Assembly: GCF_000419765.1 (NCBI RefSeq)
Contig: NZ_ATTQ01000003.1
Location: 1-64,000, forward strand
Source: Rhizobium mongolense USDA 1844
GTDB taxonomy: Bacteria > Pseudomonadota > Alphaproteobacteria > Rhizobiales > Rhizobiaceae
Length of the DNA: 64,000 bases
Direction of reading: 5' to 3'
Shown: one piece after another, positions 24,536 through 33,786 of the stretch
How positions within the stretch are numbered: position 1 is the first letter of the stretch
How the letters are laid out: each line of letters begins with the position of its first letter
The notes under the pieces: generated by a model
What the model saw: the letters and a program-made list of their open reading frames with translations, nothing else
Databases searched by the model: none
Told to the model about the DNA's origin: nothing
Program-made: the position numbers and the translations under genes

Positions 24536-25638
24536 CAGGCTGCGGCCTTCTTCTTCGCCTCTTCCCGCTCGCGTATGCCTTCACGCACGAGCGGCAGGAT
24601 GTAGCGGCCGTAGTCGACGGCGTCGTTGTAATTGTCGTAGCCGCGGATCGAGATCAGGTCGGCGCCGAGATCGATGTAGTCGAGAATGGAATCGGCGATG
24701 GTGCGAGGCGAGCCGACGAGCGCGGTCGTTGCGCCGGAGGCATTGGTGGCGGTGACGGTTGGATACCACAGCGCCCGGTCATGCACGTCGCCGCGCTTGG
24801 CGATGTCGAGCAGCCGCTGCGAGCCGACATTGGCGGGCGGCGCGGCGTTGATCGGCGCGCGGTGGAGGCCCTTCTGGCGGTTCTCATTCAGGCGATCCAG
24901 AACTTTATGCGCCTTTTCCCAGGCAAGCTCGTCCGTTTCGGCCACAATCGGCCGGAACGTCACCCAGATGCGCGGGCGGTCCGTCCGGCCTGCCTTTGCG
25001 GCTTCCGCATAGATGCGATCGATCTGCTGTTTGGTTTCCGCCAGAGGCTCGCCCCAGAGCCCGAAGATATCGCAGAGCGAACCGCCGATGCGATAGGCCG
25101 CATCCGATGAGCCACCGAGCGAAATCGGGATCAGACCGTTTGTCGGGCGCACAGCACTGCGGAATTGCTTGAACTGGTAGTATTTGCCATCGAAATCGAA
25201 GGGCTCGGTCGAGGTCCATGCAAGGCGCAGGATCCGGATATACTCTTCCTGCCGCTCGTAGCGCTGTTCCTTGTTGAGGAAGTCGCCCTCGCGCGCCTGC
25301 TCGTCATCGCTGCCGCCGGCAATGAAGTGGACGACGACGCGTCCGCCGCTCAGCTGGTCAAGGGTGGCAAGCGATTTGGCCGCGACCGTCGGGTAAACGG
25401 TGTTGGGCCGCAGCGCGACGATGATCTTGATGTTCTTCGTGTGCGCGAGAACCGTGGCGCCGATCGTGAAAGGGTCGAAGGACGAGGAGGAGTATGGGAT
25501 CAGCGTATAGTTGAAACCGTAGTCGTCGAGGGCGCGCGAGTATCGCTCAAGATAGCGGGGATCGACCGGGGCGTCCGGGATGGGATTGAGATCGTTCGAG
25601 GCGTTGGGAAAGCTGACGCTGATGAATTCCGCGGACAT
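24535..25638 (-). CDS. LLM-class flavin monooxygenase (alkanesulfonate monooxygenase-like)
   Basis: 367 residues. SsuD/SfnG-type features: ISVSFPNASNDLNPIPDAPV and YSRALDDYGFNYTLIPYSSS at the N terminus, IIVALRPNTVYPTVAAKSLATLDQLSGGRVVVHFIAGG around the FMNH2 site, and AREGDFLNKEQRYERQEEYI. The enzyme would need reduced flavin from a partner reductase; no such reductase gene is in view. Coupled by 4 nt to the acyl-CoA dehydrogenase-like gene. A 140-nt gap with a putative regulator site separates it from the second LLM gene, so it may have its own promoter. Confidence 0.9.
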   Translation of the reverse strand: MSAEFISVSFPNASNDLNPIPDAPVDPRYLERYSRALDDYGFNYTLIPYSSSSFDPFTIGATVLAHTKNIKIIVALRPNTVYPTVAAKSLATLDQLSGGRVVVHFIAGGSDDEQAREGDFLNKEQRYERQEEYIRILRLAWTSTEPFDFDGKYYQFKQFRSAVRPTNGLIPISLGGSSDAAYRIGGSLCDIFGLWGEPLAETKQQIDRIYAEAAKAGRTDRPRIWVTFRPIVAETDELAWEKAHKVLDRLNENRQKGLHRAPINAAPPANVGSQRLLDIAKRGDVHDRALWYPTVTATNASGATTALVGSPRTIADSILDYIDLGADLISIRGYDNYNDAVDYGRYILPLVREGIREREEAKKKAAA

Positions 25639-25712
25639 GGGAGCTCCTCTGAATGTCGATGGTGGTCGAAAGTTAGGCGGCAGACAAAGGCTAAGGAAGA
25701 CAGGTCTTTCTA

Positions 25713-25733
25713 TTTCTAGTGAAACTATAGAAA
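25713..25733 (-). promoter_or_regulatory. LysR-box-like motif TTTCTA-N9-TAGAAA
   Basis: An inverted repeat with 6-bp arms, containing the T-N11-A core of LysR-type sites, lies 75 nt upstream of the LLM gene at 25638. A closely similar 21-mer lies upstream of the ABC binding-protein gene (32176-32196). Confidence 0.5.
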
Positions 25734-25778
25734 ATATCTCTATTGGCGGCTGCCGGCGTTCAAATTCCAGTGGAGGTT

Positions 25779-26870
25779 CTACCAGTCAGGCGACCAGCCA
25801 AGGCTCGGGGCGATAGTCCCGGCAAGGTCGGTCAGCAGCTGGATGTTCTCGGCGAGGCGGAATGCCGGTGGCAGGAAGAGAACGATCTCGTCGGCCGCGG
25901 CGAGCCCGGGATCACTCAGCACTGCTTCGATTACCTGGTCCGGTGTGCCGTGGAAGACCGGCGAGATCTGGCTTCCCGGCGGCTGGTTGGTCCGCGAGCT
26001 CGGTTCGAGAGCGCCCTTCGGCCGCGATGCGGCTATGCCCTGGGTACGGCGCTCGAGATCATAGGCTGCGTATCTCTCGCGAAGATCTGGCGTCGTGCCG
26101 ACCAGGATCGACGCTGCCACGGCGACAGGCGGCGGCCCGCTTGTCCGCTGCTTTCGCCAGGTGGCCCGGAAAGCCTCGATGCAACGGGCCTGATAGTTTC
26201 CGAAGCTCTCACCCTCGGCGTGGTCGTGCTGTACGGTTCCGGCGATCAGCCCGATGCCGAGTTCGGCGGCCTGGATAGCTGACCCGAGGCTGGCGGAACC
26301 TTGACGGATGCGCGAGCGAAGGGTCGGGCTGTGCGGTGTCACCCTCAGTTGGCTGCCTTCCGCGGCACCTTGGCCTGGTTCTGCGACCGTGTGCAGAACC
26401 TCGCCGGAGATCGCGGACAGAAAACGCGCCTGACGGCGTTTGGCTTCCGTCCTGGCGTCGGTCTCGACCGTACCGAAGACGGCATCGAAGGCTGCGTTGG
26501 CGCTGGTCGAGATCGCCAGTTCCAATCTACCGCCGATCAGCAGGTCGGTCGTGCCTGCGGCTTCCGCCAGCAGGATGGGATCCTGATAACGCATCGGAAT
26601 GACGGCCGAGCCCAGCACGATATGACTGGTATGCTGGCCCGCCGCGGCAAAGAAGGGCAGCGGCGAGGATAGATAGTGGTCGAAATGCCGCTGATAGGCC
26701 CAGCCTGACTGGTAGCCCAGACGTTCGGCCGCCTTGAAAAGCTCGATGCCCTCCCGCAAGCCATGGGCTGGACCGGTTTCATCGTTGAACGAGACGCGCG
26801 TGTTGAATCCGAGCCGCTTCTTCGGACGGAATGACGCGGACGGTGCCGGGGCGGGGGCGACGACGGTCAT
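25779..26870 (-). CDS. LLM-class flavin-dependent oxidoreductase
   Basis: 363 residues of the bacterial-luciferase-like fold: LGFNTRVSFNDETGPAHGLR, YQSGWAYQRHFDHYLSSPLP, IVLGSAVIPMRYQDPILLAE and GGRLELAISTSAN. It is distinct from the neighbouring SsuD-like enzyme and shares only the general fold. Start overlaps the upstream ATPase stop by 4 nt (26867-26870), so it belongs to the transporter operon. Likely oxidises the imported compound using FMNH2; specificity unknown. Confidence 0.87.
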   Translation of the reverse strand: MTVVAPAPAPSASFRPKKRLGFNTRVSFNDETGPAHGLREGIELFKAAERLGYQSGWAYQRHFDHYLSSPLPFFAAAGQHTSHIVLGSAVIPMRYQDPILLAEAAGTTDLLIGGRLELAISTSANAAFDAVFGTVETDARTEAKRRQARFLSAISGEVLHTVAEPGQGAAEGSQLRVTPHSPTLRSRIRQGSASLGSAIQAAELGIGLIAGTVQHDHAEGESFGNYQARCIEAFRATWRKQRTSGPPPVAVAASILVGTTPDLRERYAAYDLERRTQGIAASRPKGALEPSSRTNQPPGSQISPVFHGTPDQVIEAVLSDPGLAAADEIVLFLPPAFRLAENIQLLTDLAGTIAPSLGWSPDW

Positions 26871-28570
26871 GCGATCTTTTCCTCATTGAAGATCTGCCGC
26901 TGCTGCAGGGGCTGGGTGCGCGCAAAACGCACGGCACCTGATGGGATCGATTCCAGCAGCGAGCGGGTGTAGGGCTGGCGGGGGGTGTCGAAGATCTCTC
27001 CGACGGTGCCGTGCTCGACGATGCGTCCGCGCTGCATGACAGAGACCGTGTGGGCAAGCTGGCGCACGAGAGCCAGATCATGCGAGACGAAGATGTAGGT
27101 GAGGCCGAGCTTGACCTGCAGCGACAGCAGCACTTCGACGATATCGGCCTGAACGCTGACGTCGAGCGCCGAGGTAGGCTCGTCAAGGACGATCACATCA
27201 GGTTTCAGGACAAGCGACCGGGCGATGGCAACGCGCTGGCGCTGGCCGCCAGACAAGGCGGCGGGCTTGCGGGACAAGAGATGCTCCCCCAGCCCGACAT
27301 CTGCGAACGCCTTGCGCACCGCGAATGCCCGCTCCTGATGTGTCCCGACCTTGAAGCGGTCCAGCGGCTCGCGCACGATTTTCTCGACGTTCCAGGTCGG
27401 ATCGAGCGATGTGAACGGGTTCTGGTAGACGAGCTGCAGGTGCCGCCAGACAGAGCGCAGCTGCTCCGGTGACCGACCATTCACCTGTTCGCCGCCGACA
27501 GCGATCCTCCCGGTATCGGGTTGCTCCAGCCCCAGCAGAAGCCGGATCGCCGTTGTCTTCCCAGATCCGGATTCACCGACCAGCGCATGCGTCGTTCCCG
27601 CCTGAACCTCGAACGAGACGTCGTTGACGGCGGTCAGAACCTTGCCGTCGACGGTGAAGTTCTTCGTTACGCCGCTGACCTCGATCTTCGGTGTCTTTTC
27701 GCGCCTGGCGCCGAGATGCCGGAAGCCAGGCTCTCGCAACGACCGGTACCGGTCCGGGTTGAGTGCCGGCACATCGCCATGGAGCTTTCTGGCGTAGGAT
27801 GAGGAAGGGGCGGAGAATGCCGTAGCGGTACTGCCGGCTTCCTGGATGGCGCCGTCCTTGAGGACCACAATGGAATCCGCGCGTTCGGCTGCAATCGCCA
27901 GGTCATGGGTGATCAGGAGAAGGCCAATCTGCAGCTCCTCCTGTAACTTCGACAAGAGGTCGAGAATACGCTTCTGGATCGTCACATCGAGTGCGGATGT
28001 CGGCTCGTCTGCGACCAGCAGCGAGGGTCGCGGCAGAACGGCGAGACCGATCAGCACGCGCTGGAGCATGCCGCCGGAAAGTTGATGGGGGTAGGAGTCA
28101 TAGACGCGCTGCGGATTGTCGAGCCCGACCTGCGCGAATGTCTCCAGAACGAGTGCCTTGCGAAGCGCCTTGTCCGGTTCGTCCAGAAGTGCGGTAGCTT
28201 CCATTGCCTGCGCGCCGATGGCGCGAACCGGGTTCAGGGAGTTGCCCGGATCCTGCGGCACGAAGCCGATCCTGCGTCCCCTGAACGGGCGGAAGCGGCG
28301 CTCCGGAAGCCCCAGAAGCTCCTGGCCATCGAATTCGACGCGGCCCGCGGCGCGTCCCGTTCCGGGAAGCAGCCGCAGGACGGCGCGGGCGATGGTCGAT
28401 TTGCCCGATCCGGATTCGCCGATCAGCGCGAGACTTTTGCCGCGTCCAAGCTCGAAGCCGACATTGGTCACGACCCTGTGGGTGCCGTAGGCGACCGACA
28501 ATCCTTCAGTCCGCAGCAATGGGGACGATGGACGATTCAAAAACGTGGTCAGTCTGTCTTGCGGAGCCAT
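26867..28570 (-). CDS. Fused double ATP-binding protein of an oligopeptide-type ABC transporter
   Basis: 567 residues from the ATG at 28570 (AGGA 7 nt upstream); a longer frame would run far into the permease gene. Two complete nucleotide-binding domains: first with GESGSGKST, LSGGMLQRV and LLVADEPTSALD, second with GESGSGKTT, LSGGQRQRV and VIVLDEPTSALD. Each has the C-terminal oligopeptide-ATPase extension (YTRSLLESIP). Such DppD-DppF fusions resemble GsiA. It powers the DppB/DppC-like permeases immediately upstream; start overlaps the permease stop by 22 nt. Confidence 0.93.
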   Translation of the reverse strand: MAPQDRLTTFLNRPSSPLLRTEGLSVAYGTHRVVTNVGFELGRGKSLALIGESGSGKSTIARAVLRLLPGTGRAAGRVEFDGQELLGLPERRFRPFRGRRIGFVPQDPGNSLNPVRAIGAQAMEATALLDEPDKALRKALVLETFAQVGLDNPQRVYDSYPHQLSGGMLQRVLIGLAVLPRPSLLVADEPTSALDVTIQKRILDLLSKLQEELQIGLLLITHDLAIAAERADSIVVLKDGAIQEAGSTATAFSAPSSSYARKLHGDVPALNPDRYRSLREPGFRHLGARREKTPKIEVSGVTKNFTVDGKVLTAVNDVSFEVQAGTTHALVGESGSGKTTAIRLLLGLEQPDTGRIAVGGEQVNGRSPEQLRSVWRHLQLVYQNPFTSLDPTWNVEKIVREPLDRFKVGTHQERAFAVRKAFADVGLGEHLLSRKPAALSGGQRQRVAIARSLVLKPDVIVLDEPTSALDVSVQADIVEVLLSLQVKLGLTYIFVSHDLALVRQLAHTVSVMQRGRIVEHGTVGEIFDTPRQPYTRSLLESIPSGAVRFARTQPLQQRQIFNEEKIA

Positions 28571-29397
28571 CGGCTGATCCTGTTTAGAGAGAGAACGGTT
28601 GCGATCGTGACGAGGGCCGGGGCGTAAACCAGCCAGGGCCATTTGAGGTAATCCTTGCCGATCGAGATCAGCAGGCCCCAATCGGAAGCAGGTGGCGGGT
28701 CGCCGTAGCCAAGGAAGGCAAGGCTGGCGATCACCAGGATGGAATCGCCGAACTGCAGGACGGCAAGCGGCAGCACCGATCGCGATGCGTTCGGAAGCAC
28801 GTGGCGCCACAGAATGTGCCAACGGGAGCCGCCGAGAAGGAAGGACGATTCGACGAAGGTTGCCTGCCTCGTCTTGATGACTTCGGAGCGCATCACCCGG
28901 GCAAAAAGAGCGACGGCCGAGACGCCCGTCGCGATTGCCGCATTCGTCGTGTCGAAACCGATCGCGGTGACGACGATCACCGCCAGCAGGAATTTGGGGA
29001 TTGCCAGCAAGACATCGACGAGGCGGGCAAAGACCGTGTCCACCCAGCCGCCGAAGAAGCCGGCCAGCAGTCCCATAATTCCGCCGGCGACAACGCCGAT
29101 CACGACCGCGATCAGCGCGCTGGCTACCGATGAGGCTGTGCCATAGACAATCCTGGCATAGAGGTCGCGGCCGAGATGATCGGTGCCGAACCAGTGCGCC
29201 GCACTTGGGCCAAGCAGCTTCTGGGCGGGAGTGCCGTTCACTGGATCGTAGCTTATGAAGAGGCCAGGCGCCAAGGACCAGGCGATCGCCAGAGCGACGA
29301 CCAGGAACGAGAGGATTACGACGGGCGGCACACGCAGGCCCGTCAGACGGCCGACCAGCGTCGCACGCGGTGTGGACGAAATAGAGGCGAGCGTCAT
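28549..29397 (-). CDS. ABC transporter permease, DppC-like
   Basis: 282 residues. The family start (a membrane helix FLVVALAIAWSLAPGLF, then FGTDHLGRDLYARIVYGTASS) and the EAA loop near GGSRWHILWRHVLPNASRSV are present, with six hydrophobic segments in all. It pairs with the DppB-like permease, whose stop overlaps its start by 4 nt. Inner-membrane channel subunit of the operon's uptake system. Confidence 0.92.
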   Translation of the reverse strand: MTLASISSTPRATLVGRLTGLRVPPVVILSFLVVALAIAWSLAPGLFISYDPVNGTPAQKLLGPSAAHWFGTDHLGRDLYARIVYGTASSVASALIAVVIGVVAGGIMGLLAGFFGGWVDTVFARLVDVLLAIPKFLLAVIVVTAIGFDTTNAAIATGVSAVALFARVMRSEVIKTRQATFVESSFLLGGSRWHILWRHVLPNASRSVLPLAVLQFGDSILVIASLAFLGYGDPPPASDWGLLISIGKDYLKWPWLVYAPALVTIATVLSLNRISRWLRKTD

Positions 29398-30404
29398 GGG
29401 GTCACCGCCTTGGAGATCGGGAGAGAGCTGTCATCAGCGGTCGTCGGGCGACGCTGCTGCGTGCCGAGAAGCTTTACGCGGGGATCGAGCAGCGGGTAGG
29501 TCAGGTCGGCGATCAGGTTGACGACGACAAAGACCACCGCGGCGAGCGAAACGACCGCCTGTAGGACCGGCAGGTCCTGGGTGCTGACCGACCGCTGTAC
29601 CAGGCTGCCAAGCCCGTTTCGGCCAAACACCGTCTCGGTGATCAGTGACCCTCCGAGCAATTCGCCGACCGTCAGAGCGACGACGGTGATGACCGGCAGC
29701 GATGACGGCTTCAGCAGGTGCATGACGAAGAGCCGCATCTGACCAAGACCGCGTCCGCGTGCGACGGCGGCGTAGTCCTGGCCGGACTCATGGTCGAGAT
29801 TGGCAATCAGGACTTCGGCGATCTGCGCGGAGATCGGGATGCCGAGAGCGATCGCTGCGAAAAGCGTTGCCCAGAAGCTGTCGGGCTCGATGACGCGAAA
29901 GACGCCGAGCTGGAAACCGAAGAGGTGGATCAGCACCAACCCGATCACGAAATTCGGCACCGACAGGAACAGCGAGGGGAAGCCGCGCAGCAGACCCTGG
30001 CCGAACCGCCGAGGCAGAAACTGTGTGCCGTAGGCGATGATCGCCGCCAGGAAAAGCGCAACCGCAAGGCCCGCCGAGGCAAGCACGAGCGTCGACGGCA
30101 GAACCTCGCCGATCAGCGTCGCCACCGCCCTGTTGGTCCGCATCGACAGGCCGAGATCGCCGGTCACGAAGCCGGAAAAGGCGTTCCAGAGCTGCACGGG
30201 GATCGGTTTGTCCAGCCCCTGCGCAGCGATGATCTCCTTGATCTCATCCGGCGTGAATCCGTTCTGCGGGTTGTTCAGGACATTGGTGATCGGATCACCA
30301 GGTAGGATGCTGACGACGACAAAGGTGAAGACATAAGACAGCAGGATCACGACGATCGCCTGCAGCAGCCGCTTTCCGGCATAGTTGAAATAGGCTTTGA
30401 TCAT
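29394..30404 (-). CDS. ABC transporter permease, DppB-like
   Basis: 336 residues. ATG at 30404 is preferred over one two codons earlier because GAGG then lies 9 nt upstream. Features: RLLQAIVVILLSYVFTFVVV at the N terminus, LPGDPITNVLNN, GLDKPIPVQLWNAFSGFVTGDLG, and the EAA loop AVARGRGLGQMRLFVMHLLKPSSLPVI. Six membrane segments. Lies between the binding protein (33 nt) and the DppC-like permease. Confidence 0.92.
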   Translation of the reverse strand: MIKAYFNYAGKRLLQAIVVILLSYVFTFVVVSILPGDPITNVLNNPQNGFTPDEIKEIIAAQGLDKPIPVQLWNAFSGFVTGDLGLSMRTNRAVATLIGEVLPSTLVLASAGLAVALFLAAIIAYGTQFLPRRFGQGLLRGFPSLFLSVPNFVIGLVLIHLFGFQLGVFRVIEPDSFWATLFAAIALGIPISAQIAEVLIANLDHESGQDYAAVARGRGLGQMRLFVMHLLKPSSLPVITVVALTVGELLGGSLITETVFGRNGLGSLVQRSVSTQDLPVLQAVVSLAAVVFVVVNLIADLTYPLLDPRVKLLGTQQRRPTTADDSSLPISKAVTP

Positions 30405-30437
30405 GCCCATCACCTCTGTGTCTGTTGAATGGCCGGG

Positions 30438-32090
30438 CTATTCGCTCTTCGTCGCGGTGTAGTAGCTGGCATAGGCGACGCCGTTGTAGACCTCGCCCTT
30501 GAGCTTCGGCGACTGCACGTAGATGCGCTGGACGATCTGCGTTCGCGGAATGAAATAGCCCTGGTCGAGGACGTATTTCTGCAATTCGTCGAGAAGCGGC
30601 TTGCGGGCTTCGATGGAGCCGGCGCCGGCGATCTTGTCGCGCAGATCGTTGAGGGTCTTGTCGCTCTCGTCGAGCGCAAACCAGTTCTCGCCATTGTTGG
30701 CGTTGGTCAGAATGCCGGCGACGGTGCCGGCGTCGATGAAGGAGCGCGTCACCTCATATGCCGGCACTCCCGCGCCGCCATACTTCACCTTCTGGCCGAA
30801 GGTGACGACGTCATAGGCGCGGATATCGACCTTCCAGCCGATTTTGCCGAGTTGCTGCGAAATCAGTTCGTCGATCGATTTCGATGTCGCGAGGTACGGG
30901 TTCGAGTTCAGCGTCAGCAACAGCGGCTTGCCATCCTTGACGCGGATGCCGTCCGGGCCCTTCTTCCAGCCTGCCTCGTCGAGAAGCTTCTCCGCCTTTT
31001 CAGGATTGTAGGCGAGGAGCGCGCTCTGGTCGGTCGCACCCGGAACGTTGCTCTGGATGAACGACGTCGCAAGCTTCCAGTCGGGCGTATAGATGGTGTC
31101 GATGATTTCCTGGCGATTGATGCCGGCCTGAAGCGCCTGGCGAACCTTCACGTCGTCATAGGGGGCAAGCTTGGTGTTGATCGCCCAGCCGTTGACGAAG
31201 CCGAGATAACGCGGCGTTGCCACCGTGAGGCCTTCCGACTTGAGGGACTCGAGTTCCTGAGGCGATGCATTGTAGGCGACGTCGGCCTGGCCGGACTGGA
31301 CTGCCGCAACGCGCAGCGACGGTTCCGAGACGAGCTTGTAGGTGATCGTATCGAGATGGGCGGGACCGGTCTGGCCCACCGCTGCCGGGCCCCAGTTGTA
31401 GTCCTTGCGCTTGGCGAGCTTGACGTAGTCGCCTTCCTTCCAGGACCCGACGACATAAGGGCCGCTGCCGGAGGTCTTGCTCAAGTCCGCCTGGACGCTT
31501 GCCGGCGAGGCGATGGTCTTCGGGGAAATGAGGATCGAGCCGTGGTAGCCGAGCGTCGGAATGAAGCCCAGGGTCGGCTTCTTGAAGAAGACCTTCACGG
31601 TTGTCGCATCGACGGCTTCGGCATGATCATAGGTTTTGGGGAACAGGCCGATCGGATTGATGCCCTCGCTCTTGCGCCCGGCATACCAGATGTCGAGATT
31701 TGCGACGACGGCTGCCGCATCGAGCGGGCTGCCATCGGAGAAGGTCACGCCGCTCTTCAGATGCAGGGTGAATTCAGTCGCATTGTCGTTCTGCTCCCAG
31801 CGCTCGGCGATCCACGGGCTGACCTTGCCGTCGGCATCGACATAGAGAAGCTTGTCGGTCACATGGCCCCAGATATGGCCCTGAAAGCTGGAGATCGCGC
31901 TGTTGTTAGGAATCCAGGTGTCCCCGAGGGAGTCGATCAGGAAGACGACGTCTCCGCCATCATGCGCTCCGTCTTCAGCCAATGCCGGGGTTACATTCGC
32001 TGTCGCGACCAGAGCGGCAAATGCCAGTGCAGAGGTGGCGGTCAGCAGACGACGCCGGGAAAGAAAAGGGCGGAAAGAGCGGTCGTTCAT
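30438..32090 (-). CDS. Periplasmic substrate-binding protein of a family 5 (peptide/opine-type) ABC transporter
   Basis: 550 residues with AGGA 7 nt before the ATG. The leader has a twin-arginine-like motif (SRRRLLTATSALAFAALVAT) and cleavage near PALAED, so export by Tat or Sec is possible. The body is an SBP_bac_5 fold: WIAERWEQNDNATEFTLHLK followed by SGVTFSDGSPL, and later VRQALQAGINRQEI and YNPEKAEKLLDEAGWKKGPDG. It delivers the substrate to the DppB/C/DF-like system encoded next. The neighbours point to an organosulfur compound or a peptide/opine derivative; this is not decided by the sequence. Confidence 0.92.
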   Translation of the reverse strand: MNDRSFRPFLSRRRLLTATSALAFAALVATANVTPALAEDGAHDGGDVVFLIDSLGDTWIPNNSAISSFQGHIWGHVTDKLLYVDADGKVSPWIAERWEQNDNATEFTLHLKSGVTFSDGSPLDAAAVVANLDIWYAGRKSEGINPIGLFPKTYDHAEAVDATTVKVFFKKPTLGFIPTLGYHGSILISPKTIASPASVQADLSKTSGSGPYVVGSWKEGDYVKLAKRKDYNWGPAAVGQTGPAHLDTITYKLVSEPSLRVAAVQSGQADVAYNASPQELESLKSEGLTVATPRYLGFVNGWAINTKLAPYDDVKVRQALQAGINRQEIIDTIYTPDWKLATSFIQSNVPGATDQSALLAYNPEKAEKLLDEAGWKKGPDGIRVKDGKPLLLTLNSNPYLATSKSIDELISQQLGKIGWKVDIRAYDVVTFGQKVKYGGAGVPAYEVTRSFIDAGTVAGILTNANNGENWFALDESDKTLNDLRDKIAGAGSIEARKPLLDELQKYVLDQGYFIPRTQIVQRIYVQSPKLKGEVYNGVAYASYYTATKSE

Positions 32091-32175
32091 GAAGCGGTCC
32101 TGTTTGGTTGCCGGGGCTGATTATGAAGAGGAGCCTATGTGAGCGGATCGGTTTCGAGAAAGACTGGTTGTTCTT

Positions 32176-32196
32176 TTTCTACCAAATTTGTAGATT
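32176..32196 (-). promoter_or_regulatory. LysR-box-like motif TTTCTA-N9-TAGATT
   Basis: Inverted repeat TCTAC-N7-GTAGA lies 86 nt upstream of the binding-protein start, at the head of the transporter operon. It aligns over 21 positions with the motif at 25713-25733. Confidence 0.5.
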
Positions 32197-32275
32197 ATTT
32201 TATCAGCGCAATCTGAAGCAGGAGGATCAGGATTTCCGGTGGCCGTTCGCCCGATAAGGTAACGCCCTTGTTGGT

Positions 32276-33744
32276 CTATTCGTCGATGAACGTCGTTCCG
32301 TCGAGAATGCGCACGGGCGGCAACTCCCCGACAAAGCGCTCGACATCGACCTTTGTAGAGAAGATTTCGATCTTGCCCGATGGCGTAGGCAGCGGATTGG
32401 CCTCCGGATCGGCCCGGAATGCGCGCGCAGGGCCGCCATCGTCGCCTGGCGAAGCCTGTTGAGATCCTGATGACGATGGAACGGGTTGCCGTCGGCCCAA
32501 TAGACAAGGCGGATGTCAGGATAGCGCAGAGCCTGGCCATTGTAGTGGAACGGTTCGCCCGGGTTCAGCAGCATGTCGGCGATCCGTGCGACGGGAATGA
32601 AATCCGGCACCGGATTGTGGAATTGCTTGAGCGTCGGCAGGGGAACGGCGAGCTGGCTTTTGCCGATGTTGCCGAGGGCGCCGAGCGAATAGGAGAAGCC
32701 GCCGCCATCCAAGCCCATCTGACCGAGCATGGCCGCCAGCACGATCCCCATCCAGACCGGCTGTTCGCCGTAGTCAGCGCGCTGCAGGGAATGGCTGACG
32801 GTGATCAGGGTTCGGACGTTCGCCATGCGGCGTGCCAGATCCACAATCTTGTCGGCAGCGATACCGCAGATGCCGGCTGCCCATTGCGGGTTCTTCTCGA
32901 CGCCATCCTCGTGTCCCAGCAGATAAGCCTCGAAGCGTGGATAGCCTGTCGTATAGCGGTCAAGAAACTCCCGGTCATGCCGCCCCTCTTTGACGAGCAC
33001 AAGAGCGATCGCGAGCATGAGGGCGACATCGGTTCCGGGGATGCCGGCAGCCATTCAGCCGCCAGATCGGTCGCAATATCATCCTTGAGCGGGCTAATGA
33101 GGACGAAGCGCGCGCCGCGCGCACGGGCGCCGTTCAGCGCCGGGCGCACGACGTGCTGGCTGATGCCGCCGCCATGGACATCGGTATTCTTGACCGCCAT
33201 GCCGCCGAAGGCAACGATCAGCTCGCTGCTGCGTTCGATCGCGTCCCAGGTGACGCTCTTTCGGTCGAAGCTGTCGTAAGGACCGAGCACATGCGGAATG
33301 ATGACCATCGCCGCGCCCGAACTGTAGGTATTGAACGATCTGACATATCCGCCGAGCACGTTGAGGAAGCGGTGGATCTGGCTTTGGGCATGATGAAACC
33401 GCCCTGCGCTGGACCAGCCATACGAGCCGCCGAAAATGGCCCGCGGTCCGGCTTCGGCGTGAACACGGCGAAGCTCGTTGGCAACAAGATCGAGCGCTTC
33501 CGGCCAGCTGACCTCGACATAACCGTCGCTCCCACGTTTCCCGGCGTTTTCGGGCCGGCCTTCAAGCCAGCCGCGCCTGACGGCCGGGCCGGATGCGGGC
33601 GGGGCTATGAGCGATTGCGGGCAGGTTGCCGAGCAGGGGAGATGGGTGGGGGTCGGCGGGATGCGGACGGATTTCGAGGGCTTCGCCCTGATGCCGTGCA
33701 TAGAATGCGCCCCAATGAGAGCTGTGGGGTTTGAAGCCGTCCAT
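32276..33744 (-). pseudogene. Biotin/methionine sulfoxide reductase-like molybdoenzyme (BisC type), decayed
   Basis: Start at 33744 reads DGFKPHSSHWGAFYARHQG, the usual BisC beginning. After a shift near 33605 it continues with RRGWLEGRPENAGKRGSDGY and GGSYGWSSAGRFHHAQSQ (molybdopterin-binding). After another near 33052 come IPGTDVALMLAIALVL, LQRADYGEQPVWMGIVLAAM and DGNPFHRHQDLNRL. A third break near 32450 jumps to FRADPEANPLPTPSGKIEI. Only ~500 of the usual ~750 residues remain. The enzyme reduces S-oxides (biotin or methionine sulfoxide), fitting the sulfur theme. Confidence 0.82.
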
Positions 33745-33786
33745 CGCACCGTCTCCCGTGAACAAGGGCAGAAAGATCGGCAACAC

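Noticed and set aside
23459-24604. Long plus-strand frame over the acyl-CoA dehydrogenase gene
   Set aside because: Antisense shadow; the minus-strand gene shows full domain order and operon coupling.
30429-32120. 563-codon plus-strand frame over the binding-protein gene
   Set aside because: Antisense shadow of a clear SBP_bac_5 protein with a signal sequence; no motif in the plus frame.
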